Position numbers and translations under genes: made by a program. This document shows, piece after piece, positions 14,190 to 26,285 of a stretch of 64,000 nucleotides of DNA. Position 1 is the stretch's first letter, and each line of letters begins with the position of its first letter. The notes beneath the pieces were generated by a model, which saw nothing but the letters and a program-made list of their open reading frames with translations, had not been told where the DNA came from and did no database searches. The stretch is from Prunella strophiata. Lineage: Eukaryota > Chordata > Aves > Passeriformes > Prunellidae. The stretch spans positions 22,247,001 to 22,311,000 of the forward strand of contig JAZBQD010000027.1 in NCBI GenBank assembly GCA_036583965.1, given 5' to 3'.

Positions 14190-14380
14190 GTGCCTACCCG
14201 CCAGGGAGAGCCTGAATTCAGTCCGTGCCACAGCTCCCACACCGCCGTGAACGAGGCACGCCCGCCCCGGAGCCTGGGAGGTGCTGTGCTGGATAAAAGG
14301 GCTCGAAGGGTGCAGCCAAGGCTGTCTGGAAGTTTTGTCCCACGAATGGGGAAGAAGAGGCAGTCAAATAATCACATCTT
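14190..14380 (+). promoter_or_regulatory. CpG-rich patch with TATA-like motif
   Basis: Roughly a dozen CpG dinucleotides are packed into about 190 bases, against near absence in the surrounding kilobases. A TATA-like GGATAAAAGGG lies near 14,292. This is the pattern of a small promoter or an exapted element; no coding exon was recognised next to it. Confidence 0.3.
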
Positions 14381-17300
14381 CTCCTGTGAAGATATGAACT
14401 GATGTTCTGGCTTTGCCCCTCTCGCACAATGCTTCCACGAGAAGCAGCAGGGGTCTAACAGCTTACAAAGCCTCAGCTTTAGCCTGAAACTCTCCCTGAC
14501 AGGAGAGTAAAGTTGGAAACAGAAAATATAATTATTTCACTAGTCCTCTCTGTTTTTAGAACTCCACTGCAGCCTAGCACAGCTCTGGCCACAGGCAGAC
14601 AAATCCCCAAAACCTGAGTTTTTTTCCTAATCTGCATCACAGGTCACTACATTGTTCCACTGCCACTTTTACCATCCCAAATTTGCTTTGCTGAAAAGCA
14701 CTCCCTCTGTTTGAGTATATATTTATTTCCATAAAGCTCATTTTTTCTGAGGTAAAATGATTCAAATGGGCATCTTTGATGTACACTGCGTTCCTACATC
14801 TAGAATTAGAATGTTTGCCCAGTTATATTTCTCAGCCCAATTCTGGCAGTGACTCTGGATTCAATGCAAAATACAAGAAAAAGCCTACTTGCAGAGCACA
14901 GAGTCAAAACAGGAATTTCATTGCTTGAGACTGGACCAATCTCCCTCTTTCCCAACAATGCAGGACCAGTAAGTTTCTAAAAAGTTTTTCTCAAAACAAT
15001 TATGAGATTAACTTGCAAAAATGGAGCACAGCATTCCAGGAATAAATCTGGGGCAAAAGCATTAAAAAACTCCTGGTAAATATATTATTATTAAGGATAA
15101 GAGAGTAATAATCTGTGTTTTCAGAGCAAATGTCAATACCCATTCAAGTGACAAATTAATTTAGTACCTCCTAAGCTCATGCCAAACATGACTTTGACCT
15201 AGAAGTGGCTGCTGTGAGGACAGGATATCACACAGATGTGGCACAGCAATGCAAGGGCCCTTTCCCCATGAGCCCTGAACTGTGCCAGACACTTCCCTGA
15301 GCCCTGGCTGCAGACAAAGCCACCATGGGCTGGGCACCCTGGCATGAGTGAGTGCCATTTCCCTAAGATGGCACTGATGCAAACAGGTGAACAAAGTCAA
15401 TCATACCCCTTGATAGTAAAAACAAATTTTCCTGGTATGGACCAGGCTAGTTCTAAACTGAAATTGTAAGCAATGAATCTCTGGCAATCAATTAAGGATG
15501 AGGGAAGGGGGGATATAACAATCCAGTTGTCAGCCAGGTTGTTCAGTCTGCAAGCATTCATTGGCAGAAGAAAGGTGAAAGTCATAAAATGAAGGGGGGA
15601 AAAAAAATAGGCTCCTGGGCTATTCAAGACAGAGACAGACACACTGTGAGGGTTTCCAACAGAAAGATAACAGACCAAGACAGGGGATACAGATGCACAC
15701 ATGTTCTGCATCTCTCCCATAGATCTAGTTTAATAAAGCACAAATGATGATCATTTTTTTCTTTTTTTATCTATTATTAGGTTTTTTCAAGTGTGTAAGT
15801 GTGTCTTAATCAAAAGAACAGTTCCATACAGCTCTTGACATCAAAGAAGAGCATTTCCAAAGCTATTACAGTATCAAAGTAATATTCTGTGCAGAATCTA
15901 AGGTGAACCATTGGAATAATCCTTCTGGGATAGAGATGAAAAAATGCTGCATTCAGTGTTGCCCAGAAGCATCCAAAGCAATCTATCAAAAAAAGACATA
16001 AAAATATTGGGCCACACTTACTTGATGCATGTACTCACCACTACTATTATTTTCCTCCATTTTCTCTTTGTCTGCTTAGCTACTAATCTTACCTTTGTCT
16101 GAAAGTTCCTGCTGTACATATGAAAGCACCGGAGCTGATTAGTGAGTCACAGGAGGAAATGACCTCTGATGTGCTTCAAATCCATGCACCTTTTATGTAT
16201 TTGAATCACATTAGGGGGAAAAAAAAAAGTGTTAAGGCAAAAATAGCATCATTGTAGCAGCACTAAGGTGAGAGTGCTGGACATGAGCAATCCTTTTCAT
16301 GTGCTCATTGTCACTGTGCTATTAGAGACTTCTCTGCTACTTATTGAACATATATTTAAAGGTAAACTATATTTAACTGCAGCAGTTTAGTTGGATAACC
16401 CATTTCAGTAAAAGACTTTGCTAATCTGAGCAACCATCAATTTAATTATATGCCTGTACAACACAGATTCCTCCCTTCAGCTGTGTGAGTGCAGCACCAG
16501 TTTTCTTGCAGAAGAGATGGGCAGTCTGGCTGCTGCTGTGGCCAAGAGAACAGAGGGGGTGAGGGCAGAGGGGGAGAGAAGGTAAGGAGAAGTTACCAAA
16601 CACAAAAAAGCTCTTCCATCTGACAACAGTAGTTAACTTGCTCCTTGAACTTAACATCTGGTAGCATTTCATCTTCTGAACACTTGTAAAACCTTATGGT
16701 ACTTTAGACAGTGGGAGTTCCTCTCCAAAAGAAATTTTAACAGTACAAAGAGACCACAAAACCCATTTCTTACTGGGCATGGGGGTTTCTAATTCTCAAC
16801 TCACAGCTTACTTCAAGAATACCCTAGAAGTTCTTCCTTTGCCTAGTTTTTTTGAGAGCAATTTTAGCCTTAATTTTCAGCAGGGGTAGTATGCATATAT
16901 GGAAAGGTTGCCTCTATATTTCTATAAAGTTCATTTTAAGGAATAAATGTGAATAGATACAGATATTTTTTTCTCCTTAACTGCCTAGTAAGGCCAGTAT
17001 GGGAATCAGAGAAAACTTCATTGCTACTGAAACACATCTAAAATTTAATATCCACAGAGGAAGATACAGTATTTTGTGAAACAAGGGTTCCCACCTTTGA
17101 ATATCCAATTGGCAGTGCCAAGGGCCTGTAGGGGGTAAGGAACAGCTTCCCATGCCCTGGAAGGAGGCACAGTGGCATGGATGCATTCCTGCTGCCACAG
17201 GAGAGGGTGGCAGGGATGGTGTGGGATGCTCTGCCCCCCGTGCAGGCAAACACATCCAAGGAAACGAAGCCAGTTAGAGGCTGCCATGTCCTAATCCCCT

Positions 17301-18484
17301 CTTCCCTCACAGTACTGCTAAAGTTATGCTGGAAACAGAATTTGGGTTAAATGAAGACACCAAAGATTGATAGTTTGATGTTAAATGAGCTTTAAAGGAA
17401 CTCCACCACTGCCAATGTGCAAGCAGCACCAAGAGTCACCCAGCCACAAAGACCAACAACACATTCATCGTGGGCTGCAGGAACTGTTTGCTAACCAAGC
17501 TTCACTCACAACACAAATGTAAAAAAGCCTTTTAAAAGGGTTTCTTTTTGACATACTTGTTCATTGTTGTATGATGGCTGTCCTCAATACATGGAATTAA
17601 CACCTGCTCCTTCTGGGAAAGATTTTTAAAAAGCAAAGGATGTGATGAGGTGAGGATGCCTTGCTGACTACTAAGTCTCTGGAGCAGCAGTGCACTCTGC
17701 ATTTGCCTCTCTCTCTAAATCAGCACCACCCCAAAGCATGAAACAAGCCTGTGATCATAAGAAAAATGCAATCCCAAACCTGCTGTGACCCAAAATGCAA
17801 TGGTTTTGCCTCAGTCTATGAGACAGCATGTAATAAAGAGCAAACCTGGAATGAATACTAAGCTTTGCATAAGCACTACTGCAATTAAAATAGTGTTGAA
17901 GTACTTGCAAATACTACAGATTCATTAAGAACCATCAAAATTGGAGAAAACGATGAGGGATTGCAAAATTCATTTATCAAAAGGAAAAAAAGAGCAACAT
18001 ATACCAGAAGAAAGAAATATTTTTCACTATGGTCAAACATAAGATAATGCATTATAGAAAAAATAGTGGAAAGCAGAATTCTTGTCCTTCCAAATTAAGT
18101 TTGTTCCAAAATTTATTTAAAAGCAATTGTAGAAGTAGACACACCTGAAGGCAGATCTTTGAAAATATTACACTCCTAGGTCAGATGAAGTTCCAAAATA
18201 AAGGAACCAGACAGCAGTTTTAGCAAGGCAGATGCAATCTGGAAGACATAGATTCTGAACAACCAAACGTGGTGTGCTGAATCCCAAAACAGGGCAGTCA
18301 GGAGAAATAAGTTACCACACCAACTTTTGGAGGGACCTTTGCAAGAATTCACAGTCAAAACCATCCTTCGGAGTTTTCCACCCTTACTACATAAAGGAAA
18401 ATCTGCTTCTCAGCTGGGCCTCTCCTTTTCCTCAACATCCTAAGGGTGTTTTCCTCGGTTTGAAGTTAAGGAAATGTCCTGGTG

Positions 18485-18785
18485 TGTTCATTCCCGAGAC
18501 GCTCCGGCCGTGGCACCCCAAGGCCGGGCCGGAGCCCCTCAGGGCCCCTCAGGGCCCGTTCGCAGGCAGAGCAGGCCTCCTCCCCTGCCCCAGGCCCTCG
18601 GCAGTGCCTCCTTCTGCTTCCATACAGCCATTTCCTCATGGCACAATAACACAGAAACAGCCCCAGCTGGGGCTTTAATCCCCCCACAGCCCAAACTCGG
18701 GAAGTTTGGCTTTCCCCCTCACGCCTGGCCCGCCGTGCCCCCTCCCCGTGCCCTTTGCTCTGCAGAGACTCGGCAGAGCCCGGCC
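18485..18785. promoter_or_regulatory. CpG-rich, G+C-rich patch beside the LTR
   Basis: About 300 bases carry some 16 CpGs and blocks such as GGCCGGGCCGG, then stop sharply before the LTR end at 18,823. A 10-base CCCCTCAGGG unit is duplicated near 18,535. It may be a small CpG island or part of an older element into which the LTR inserted. Confidence 0.3.
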
Positions 18786-18822
18786 TCTGTCTGTGCTCCC
18801 ACCCAGAGCTCAACCTGCACCC

Positions 18823-19307
18823 TGTTAGGAAAATTAATCCACTAACAGCAAAGGTTTATGTCCAAAAAGGAGACAGAGGAGTCCTTTTACTTTATTCGAA
18901 TAAAGGGAGAGGCCATGGGGCATTCCTCTGGCGTGTCTCACATTTTTGGAGGACGCAGCCTCTCTTTTTATCCCAATTTCCTGGCTGCATTTCCCTTCTC
19001 TCTTTGCCCATTGGCTGAGGTACTTGAGAGGTACAGACTTCCCGAATACACCTGATACTGAAGATTTCCCTCTAATGTATAACACTCTCTTTTAATTTTT
19101 AATTCTTACAGAATTTAGGGATTCTCTTTCCCATTGTTTCTTTCATCTTACAATGTCTAATTTCATTTATCAGCAAACCTAGAGTTTATTTGTAAAAGCA
19201 AATATCTCTTCCCATTCATCAATCAGTGGAATCCTCCCCATTGTTTCTTTTATCTCCCAGTGCTAGTTTTTTCTACCAGCAGACCCACAGCTTGTTTGTA
19301 AAGACAA
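18823..19307 (-). mobile_element. Degraded endogenous-retrovirus LTR, probably solo
   Basis: Read on the minus strand, the segment has the order of an LTR: a U3-like part, CCAAT (19,010-19,014), a TATA-like GGATAAAAA (18,965-18,973), a poly(A) signal AATAAA (18,891-18,896), and an end at CCTAACA (18,823) giving the expected CA. No tRNA primer-binding site follows on the minus strand and no gag/pol/env-like frames are nearby, so a solo LTR is most likely. The U3 end is not resolved and no target-site duplication was found. The U3-like part has an internal duplication of about 70 bases (19,130-19,202 and 19,237-19,307). Confidence 0.6.
19130..19307. repeat. Imperfect tandem duplication, about 107-base period
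   Basis: Two diverged copies start CCCATTGTTTCTTT at 19,130 and 19,237 and end near TTTGTAAAAGCAA and TTTGTAAAGACAA. They are alike over about 70 bases each, with a short spacer between. Such repeats are usual in retroviral U3 regions. Confidence 0.7.
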
Positions 19308-19888
19308 CTCCACTATTCCTCTCAATCCCAAGCTGCATCCCAAGCTGCACACTGGGTTACCTGCACAGGTGTGTCAGGGAAAGCCCAGCCCAGCCCTGCA
19401 GGAGCTGTCCAGTGCACTCTGCAGCGTTCACCACCCTTGCATCTGCCCCTGCACACACACATGGAAAAAAATATGCTGGACACACACAGGCTGCTCTTCC
19501 ATCTCATCCTGTTTGCACCAATGGCTTGTGATGGATTTCATCAAGGTTTTGTAGAGCTCAAACTTCAGGAGAAAACAGATAATTTGAGGCAAAAATTTCC
19601 TAAGTATTTGTCACCATGCTGCCCTAGAGGGATCAAAAATGAAGAAACATGCTCGTAGACAGCTCCCCCTTAAATCCATGCATAAGCATTTGTACTTCTG
19701 AACAACTGGACAAATGATTGTTTTTGTTTCATGGCTCTGCCTGAAACAAAAAGAATAATCCCAGTTGGTCAAAAGCCAAGCAATCCCTATGAAACTGCAG
19801 TGAACAGAGCAATTCTTCAGAGCAGGCTATATGCTTATAAACTGCATTTAGCATAGGCTGTAACATTAAAGATCATTATTTACATTTT

Positions 19889-19943
19889 TACTATCTTTAA
19901 TGGTAAAGATAGTATTTGCACTATTTGCAAAGATAGTATTTGC
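19889..19943. repeat. Inverted repeat plus direct repeats
   Basis: TACTATCTTTA and TAAAGATAGTA pair perfectly (11-base arms, 4-base loop). The right arm begins a 15-base direct repeat, AAAGATAGTATTTGC, found at 19,905-19,919 and again at 19,929-19,943. Confidence 0.9.
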
Positions 19944-20720
19944 TCTTATTTGCACTACAGAAAGCAAAAAAGAATCTAAAGAAAAGTGAAATTATACATG
20001 GAGCTATTTGTTACAGGTAAAATGTGTTCCTTACTCATTTACAACACCTCAAATATGGTGTACATTGAATACCACAAGAAACTGCACCATTCTGGGGAAA
20101 AGATGGAAGATGGCAGTTCTAGAAAAAAATTTCTATATTATGGAAGATGTCCCCTTTTTTTGCCTGCACATTTGAGAGACTAATGTATTCTCTTATTTCC
20201 TCTGCCTCACTTGTCTACAAGATGACAAGTGATGCCCAACTACTTTGGCATATCATATTGCATTGTGTCATTCCACCACCTGCCAATGCCAGTGGCCCAT
20301 CAAGCCTGAAAAATCAAAAGCAGCAATTTGTTAGAAACTGGGAAAAGAAAAAAAACAACACCAACCCACCACATTTTAAGCCAAAAATAGAAACATTCAT
20401 TTTGTATTAGTAAATAGACTGTGAAATATTGATACACAAAAGTAATGAGCATGTGAGTAATGTATCAATCTCTTAAGCAGATTCAAGGATTTAGAAGCAT
20501 TTCAGTATTTGTGTATTGGTAGCTGTGTGGAAGACAACATCTATCTCAGATCAAATATGATTCTGCAAAACACTGCTGCTCTTTATACTTTCCTTTAAGG
20601 GCAGCAGATCTTGGGATGAAAGAAAAGCTAAAAAATCTACATGTTCTAATAAAAATATTATTATGGAACAGTAACCAAACATGCAGTTATCTTTGCTGGC
20701 AACAGTAAAAGGCAGTGCTA

Positions 20721-20745
20721 TAAAAAAAAAAAAAAAAAAAAAAAA
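20721..20745 (+). repeat. Poly(A) tract, about 24 bases
   Basis: An uninterrupted A run lies in otherwise unremarkable intergenic DNA, flanked by GTGCTAT and GTATGCC. No retrogene body was recognised before it. Confidence 0.9.
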
Positions 20746-23426
20746 GTATGCCTGGATCCTCATTTGTTCTTAAAGATTAGTGCTGAATCAAAGAGAAGTA
20801 TATTTGTTATACAAGCTCAGAAAAATCCTTCTTTTTTATACAGTCCACATTTATCAACAAAATCATCTCTCAGGAAAAAAGAAATCACTGTTTGCTTTGC
20901 TCTGCAGTGAGTCTTAATGGAGACAATACAGACAGAGAAACCAGCAAGTTTACCAGTACTACCCAAATTATAGCAATTATTTTGAAAGGTGCTATCCTCT
21001 GGGTAATTGTTTTGTTCCTTGTAATGCTGCACAAATACTCTTCACAACAGTGTTTGCTTAAGATCTAATCCCACACTGTCCTGGAGCACAACTTGAGATC
21101 TTCACTCAGGCAAATTTTCAAAATTTTCAAAATCCTCCATACTGTGGCCTCTCAATTTTCTCAGCAGCTGCCATGTGCAAATTGTTGGTGATCATCCTTT
21201 GTGCTCAGCTGAGTTAACAAAGAGGCTCAGAGGCTCCTAGCCCAGCTTCTGCAGGACCAGGACTCTGGCAAAGCAGTTTACAACATTACCAGATTCCCAG
21301 AATGGAAACTGATTTTTGTGTCCCACTAGGGAGATGGGGAAAGGAGTGACCAAAGCCATCTCACCCTCAAATCACAGCAGAGGTGTGTGACAAAGCAAGC
21401 ACAAAATTACTGGAGAATAAGAAAAGGTCACCAAGCCAGGTGCTGTGAAAAGGGCGTAACATTGAAAGAGAAGATACCCAAAGCATAGGGTGGAACAATG
21501 CTAAGGGCAAAATGCAGAACCACCAGCTAAGCACACTGTGAAATGCAGGATCCCACAGAAATTGGGAATGCTAAAAAAAGGCCAGAAGCACTGTAGGAAC
21601 TGGCTCCACTCCAGAAAGAGCAGGGTCCAGCACTCCTGCTCACTCAGACAATTTGCTGTGAAGCGTTCTGCCTGGGAACATCTGTGTGGAACATGATGGA
21701 AGCCTGCACTGTGCAAGTTGCACACAAAAATGAAATGGAAAGTAGACATAATTAGAGTCAAACTGTACAACACAGATCACTAGGGTAAAAGTGTGCCATG
21801 TTTTTCCATACTGAGCAGCAGATCAGCCTTTCCAGTAACAGACAAATCATTTTCTCAGATACCCACTTTAAAAGCATCTGCAACCCCCACATTCACATAA
21901 TAAATGCTCAGTACACGTGAATAATCAAGTCCCTTTATGGAGGTCCATGGAGTTCAATGGAACAGGGATTCCCACAGCACACACCTTACATGACCCAGCC
22001 TGCACTTCTCTGCCTGTAAAACACCCTGTGGCCAGGCAGGAGCTGCACAAGCTCGGCTGCTGGAGGGGGAGCTCATCCCACAGCCTGCCCCAGAACCAGC
22101 CTCCCTCTCCTTCACAGGTCAGTCTGGTAGGAAATTGTCACACTGACAGTGCAGATGGGACAGATCTACTGGATCATAATAACTCTGGGCAGACTGACCT
22201 CAGAACTACCACTTTTACTCATTTACAAACTGAACAAAATGCCACACAAGCCAGAACAACTAAAGGTACAATATTAATTCACACAATCATGATCTGTTAA
22301 GAGTTTGATGCTGTATTTTTAACAAATATGGCAACAAAAAGCAGTCCCAAGACTATGACAACATGGTTTTCATATGACAATTATATAACTTATTTCAAAA
22401 GAGGCATGTATATGTTTCCTATTTATGTTCTGGAGCACAGCAAAAACTATTCTGAAATACCTCCAGCAGTCTGTGTTCTTTTTAGGGGACACGTAAATTA
22501 TTTTAAGGGAATAATACATCTCCAAGGACATTTCAATGGATTAAATGTCAGGAATGAAATACTGCATTTCAACTTAGCTAGGACCTTAAAGAATGAATAT
22601 AAAGACAATTATTGAGAGGTCTGAAGAACATAATTGATTTCTTGCAACTTAAACTCTGAGGCACTTCATGCACTCAAACAGAATTTCTATTTCAAGTTTT
22701 CATTACATAAAACTATGAAGTATGCAAAGATATAATGTTGACAATATTTTAAAGTTTATGAGAGAACCACAGAGTGTCTGATTTAAAAGGAAGTTGTGTT
22801 TTAGGACTGCATTTTAAGCACAGAATTTTATGCTCAATTACTGTGAAATAAATTACAATTATGATCTACTTTCTTTTTCTAGTTCTTTTAGCAGTAGCTT
22901 GATGGTCCCATACAAAGCCAGAAATTCAGTATCATGAGGAAATAAAAGGGCCAAATTCCAACAAGAGCCCCATAAAGCAAGCAGTTATACATTTGGAAGG
23001 TGCTTTGCTGCAGGCAAATGGCTGCCAGCATTCCAAATCAAGCTGTGAGGCAACACACTGCAGATGTACCTGTGCTCAATACAGAAAATATTCTCACACA
23101 GACACAACACTTAAGTTACAATGGGATTCTGTCAGTATAATGGCAATTGGATACTACTCTTACTAAAAAAAAAAAAAAATACCGTGTCTAATTTAACTTT
23201 CATACAAAAAAGAAATATAAATCATTAACTGCAAAACATGCACAAAATTCTCCTACCACCCTTTGTTAGAATGCACAGTGTATGTGTAGGTTGCCTTTAT
23301 AAAACCTGTGACAGTTTTTAGAGCTATCAGTGCTGTTTAAAGAAAACATCCAAGACTGAAGGCAACAATAAATGGGAAGAATATGGTACCTATGAGAAGT
23401 AATATGTTCAATTTCATGGATATTAC

Positions 23427-23481
23427 CTGAACATCCATCTGTTTCTATCCATTTGGGACCATTGTCATCAACATGTGCACT
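23427..23481 (-). other. Exon-like segment, 18 open codons
   Basis: On the minus strand a TTTTCTCAG acceptor and a CAG|GTAATA donor flank 55 bases. The only open frame reads SAHVDDNGPKWIETDGCS. The composition (Trp, Cys, paired Asp) is less AT-driven than neighbouring open frames. It cannot be joined directly in frame to the segment at 30.47 kb with the obvious splice sites. No family was recognised. Confidence 0.2.
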
Positions 23482-26084
23482 CTGAGAAAACAAAAAATAA
23501 AGCAATTCCCCAATAAAATATAGTTTTATAAACAGATTGCTTACCATCATAGACACTTACTGAACAGGCAGAACTTTTTTTAAAAAAGCATTTTAGCTCA
23601 AAACCATCACCACCCTTCTTATCATTACTGCTGTAAAGATGACAGCTTTCCAGTTATTGCACTGGTGGAGTTTCACAAGGTCTTCTTGGGATTTGTGACA
23701 TTGTGAGGGATGGCCCAGTGTTACAGCAATAACAGCAAAGGGTCACCCACACCATCCTTTGCCCTTTTGCTTGAGCTGACAGTTCACAGTGAACTGCCCA
23801 CTGCTTCTCCAAACTCCAGGCAAGTGGGTCATTCCTTCCAATTGGTTATCCCCAGGGAGGAGCAGGAGCTGGGGGAGGGAACAGCAGCCCAGAGGCCCCG
23901 TGCTGGCTGCTGGATCAATGGCCAGTGTCAGCAGGCTCCCAGTTAATGATGCTGGAGCCAGCGCCAGCCTCGCTCCGGGCCAGGCTTACCACAGGTACCC
24001 ACACACAGGGCACAGGGCTCTGCAAAAGCCAAGTAATTGCCTCGTTTTGCAGTACGAGGAGTTTTTTGTTAAAGGCATACACCTTGCATTTTGTGCTCCT
24101 AGGATCAGCCCTTAGATTTGAACAAAGAAAAGATGTTCACATTCACAACGGTGCCATGTGACAGCCAAGGGCAGCCAACAGCATCTGTGTGACTACAGAT
24201 CCACTCACAAAGGTTTGCTGCAAAGAAGAATGCAGTGCTTTGTAAGCCTTGCTCATGTGTGTGCAAATGTGTATCAATTTCACGTTTATGGAACAATTTT
24301 TATTATCATTTTAAGGTGAGAATGTTTGGCAAACACACAAAAACCACCTAAAAATAACAACCAACAACAAAAAAAAACCACACCACAGGAAAATACAACC
24401 ACAAAACAAGGGAACCCTTGTCCTGTTTCTGTGATAAAAGGATGGAGCAGTTGAAGTCATCTCTGTAATCCATGTAAGCTCTGGAGTGGAACAACTGAAT
24501 TATGGAAATGGGAAAACTGTACAAGGTTCTTCAAATTACTGACATTATTATTGGATGTTCCATGCAAGCTACCTACAATAACTCTCCCACTCAAGGCCAG
24601 AGTGTTCAGCCAGGCTCTGTTTCAGCCCCAAACATGCAGTCCAGACCTCTCAGCTAAGGAGAAAGGACAAGGAGGAGCCTTTCCTCTGAACTCAGCCCAG
24701 TGCATCCTGCAGCTGGAGGCCCCCATATTTCCAAAGCCTGTCTCAGAGGCCACAACACTAAAAACACTCTCCACAGTAACAACATTTTAGGATCCCTTTC
24801 TACCCTGCCAACTCAATGAAAGTTTTTAAGGTAGTCCTCAGAAAGTTGTCTTATGCCTGTCTAGCAGTGCTTGTGCCTTCCAGCCATAGGCAGCAGCATT
24901 TTACCTGCTCACCCCAGACTCAAGCAAGACATTCATCTTTGGAGGTTGAAATCAGTGCAGCTCCACTACTGTCTACACTTATGGAAAACTCTTTCCCAGT
25001 AAGGAAAAGTACAGCAGGAAGAATTTTACTCCTAATACATCATATTATGCAGAAATCAGAATCTAAAATAATTATTTGTTCCAGAGTGAGGAACAAAATT
25101 ATTGATAAAAATGCATACTGAATTTAAAAGCAGTTAAAAGGTTAAAAATGCACACCAAATTTGGTAATTACCTTCTCAAATATTCTTCCACAAGAGTAAA
25201 AGCCCTGAATCATCTGCCAATATTTTTTTTTTTTTTAACCTTTGAACACTTTAAAAAGCTTCAGTACAAGAATTACACACAGCCACCACCACCCTCCTGC
25301 CAGACTGGTAACTGTTAAATGATATTTTATAACATCAATAAAATATTCTTAGTTTACTGAAATAGTTTCCTCAAAGAAGTTGACAGATTTGAAACTGAAT
25401 CTGTTTTTCATATTCTTTGTTTGTTCCCAAGAAGTTTGTTGTCAGAAGTTTCAAGTTCTCATTTCATATAGGGCAAAAGTTACCAAAAAAACCCCATAAA
25501 CTACTGGTTTGAAAGCTGACCCTGTTCCAATCATTTTTCTCCTCAAATTTTGATAAATCTCTCCAAGCAAGTTCCCACCAACACTTGAGTTTAAAGTAGC
25601 ATTCTCATAACCAGCAGTGATCTGACACCTGCTGGCTTCATCTTCTTCCCATCCCATCCCAGGGCTAAGCTCACTCCATAGAGCAGGCTCCAGAAAACAG
25701 AAGCAGAGTTACTTTCAGAATCCCAACTTCCCTGCTTCACCATGGTGGGCACAACTGTGATCTGTCAGGAACCATTTAGCAGATTTGAAAGGTAACAATT
25801 GAGAAAATCCAGGCCATAAACATCACGGAATGTTTGTATCAAGTTTTACTGCCAAAAGTTTTATTTTACACTTGAGTTGCAAATGAATATGGTGTACACA
25901 TCATACAGGATGCAGAAGTACTACATGAACATATCTGTTATCAATAACAAATTTTCAGAAAATAAAACATCCTAAGTTCTCTCTTTGTCCCAATACTTGA
26001 CTTACCTTTTTGCAATATAAAGAACAATTGAGGAGTGGCAGAAGAACAAAGAATGGCCACAACTTGTAACTGAGGAGTTTCTGG

Positions 26085-26285
26085 CTGCACACAAGGCACA
26101 CAAGGGTTACAGTGAGGCACTGGAGCAGGCTGCCCACAGAAGCTGCTCCCTCACCCTCCCTTGAGGGTTTCTAGATCTTGCTGAAGCCTTAAGCCCTGCT
26201 CTGAATTCAGCACTGACTCAGCTCTCAGCAGGAAGCTGGACTAGACACTTCTCTCAAGGTCCATTCCAATCTGAATGATTATACA
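26085..26285 (+). mobile_element. CR1 LINE 3' end fragment, diverged
   Basis: The order of motifs matches the last 200 bases of bird CR1: GGAGCAGGCTGCCCACAGAAG, then a CTCCCTTGAGGGTTTCTAGA block, GCAGGAAGCTGGACTAGACA, and CTCAAGGTCCATTCCAATCT followed by a degenerate ATGATTATA tail. Confidence 0.85.

Larger units (their letters stand above)
11301..18484. other. Intergenic, G-rich and AT-rich patches
   Basis: Includes a G-rich stretch at 12.7-13.2 kb with mutually overlapping frames, the CpG patch at 14.2 kb, and otherwise AT-rich DNA. No recognised gene or repeat family. Confidence 0.55.
19308..26084. other. Intergenic, mostly nothing recognised
   Basis: Holds the inverted and direct repeats at 19.9 kb, a poly(A) run at 20.7 kb and the weak exon-like segment at 23.4 kb. 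I looked for ATP6V1G3 and PTPRC, the genes expected beyond the 3' end of NEK7 in vertebrates, and did not recognise them. Confidence 0.5.

Noticed and set aside
18274..18845. Pro/Ala/Arg-rich frames on both strands
   Set aside because: Explained by the CpG-rich, G+C-rich composition; no start context, splice sites or family match.
25955..26137. Hydrophobic 60-codon minus-strand frame with a good GTAAGT donor inside
   Set aside because: It overlaps a CR1 fragment in antisense, and no convincing acceptor was found.
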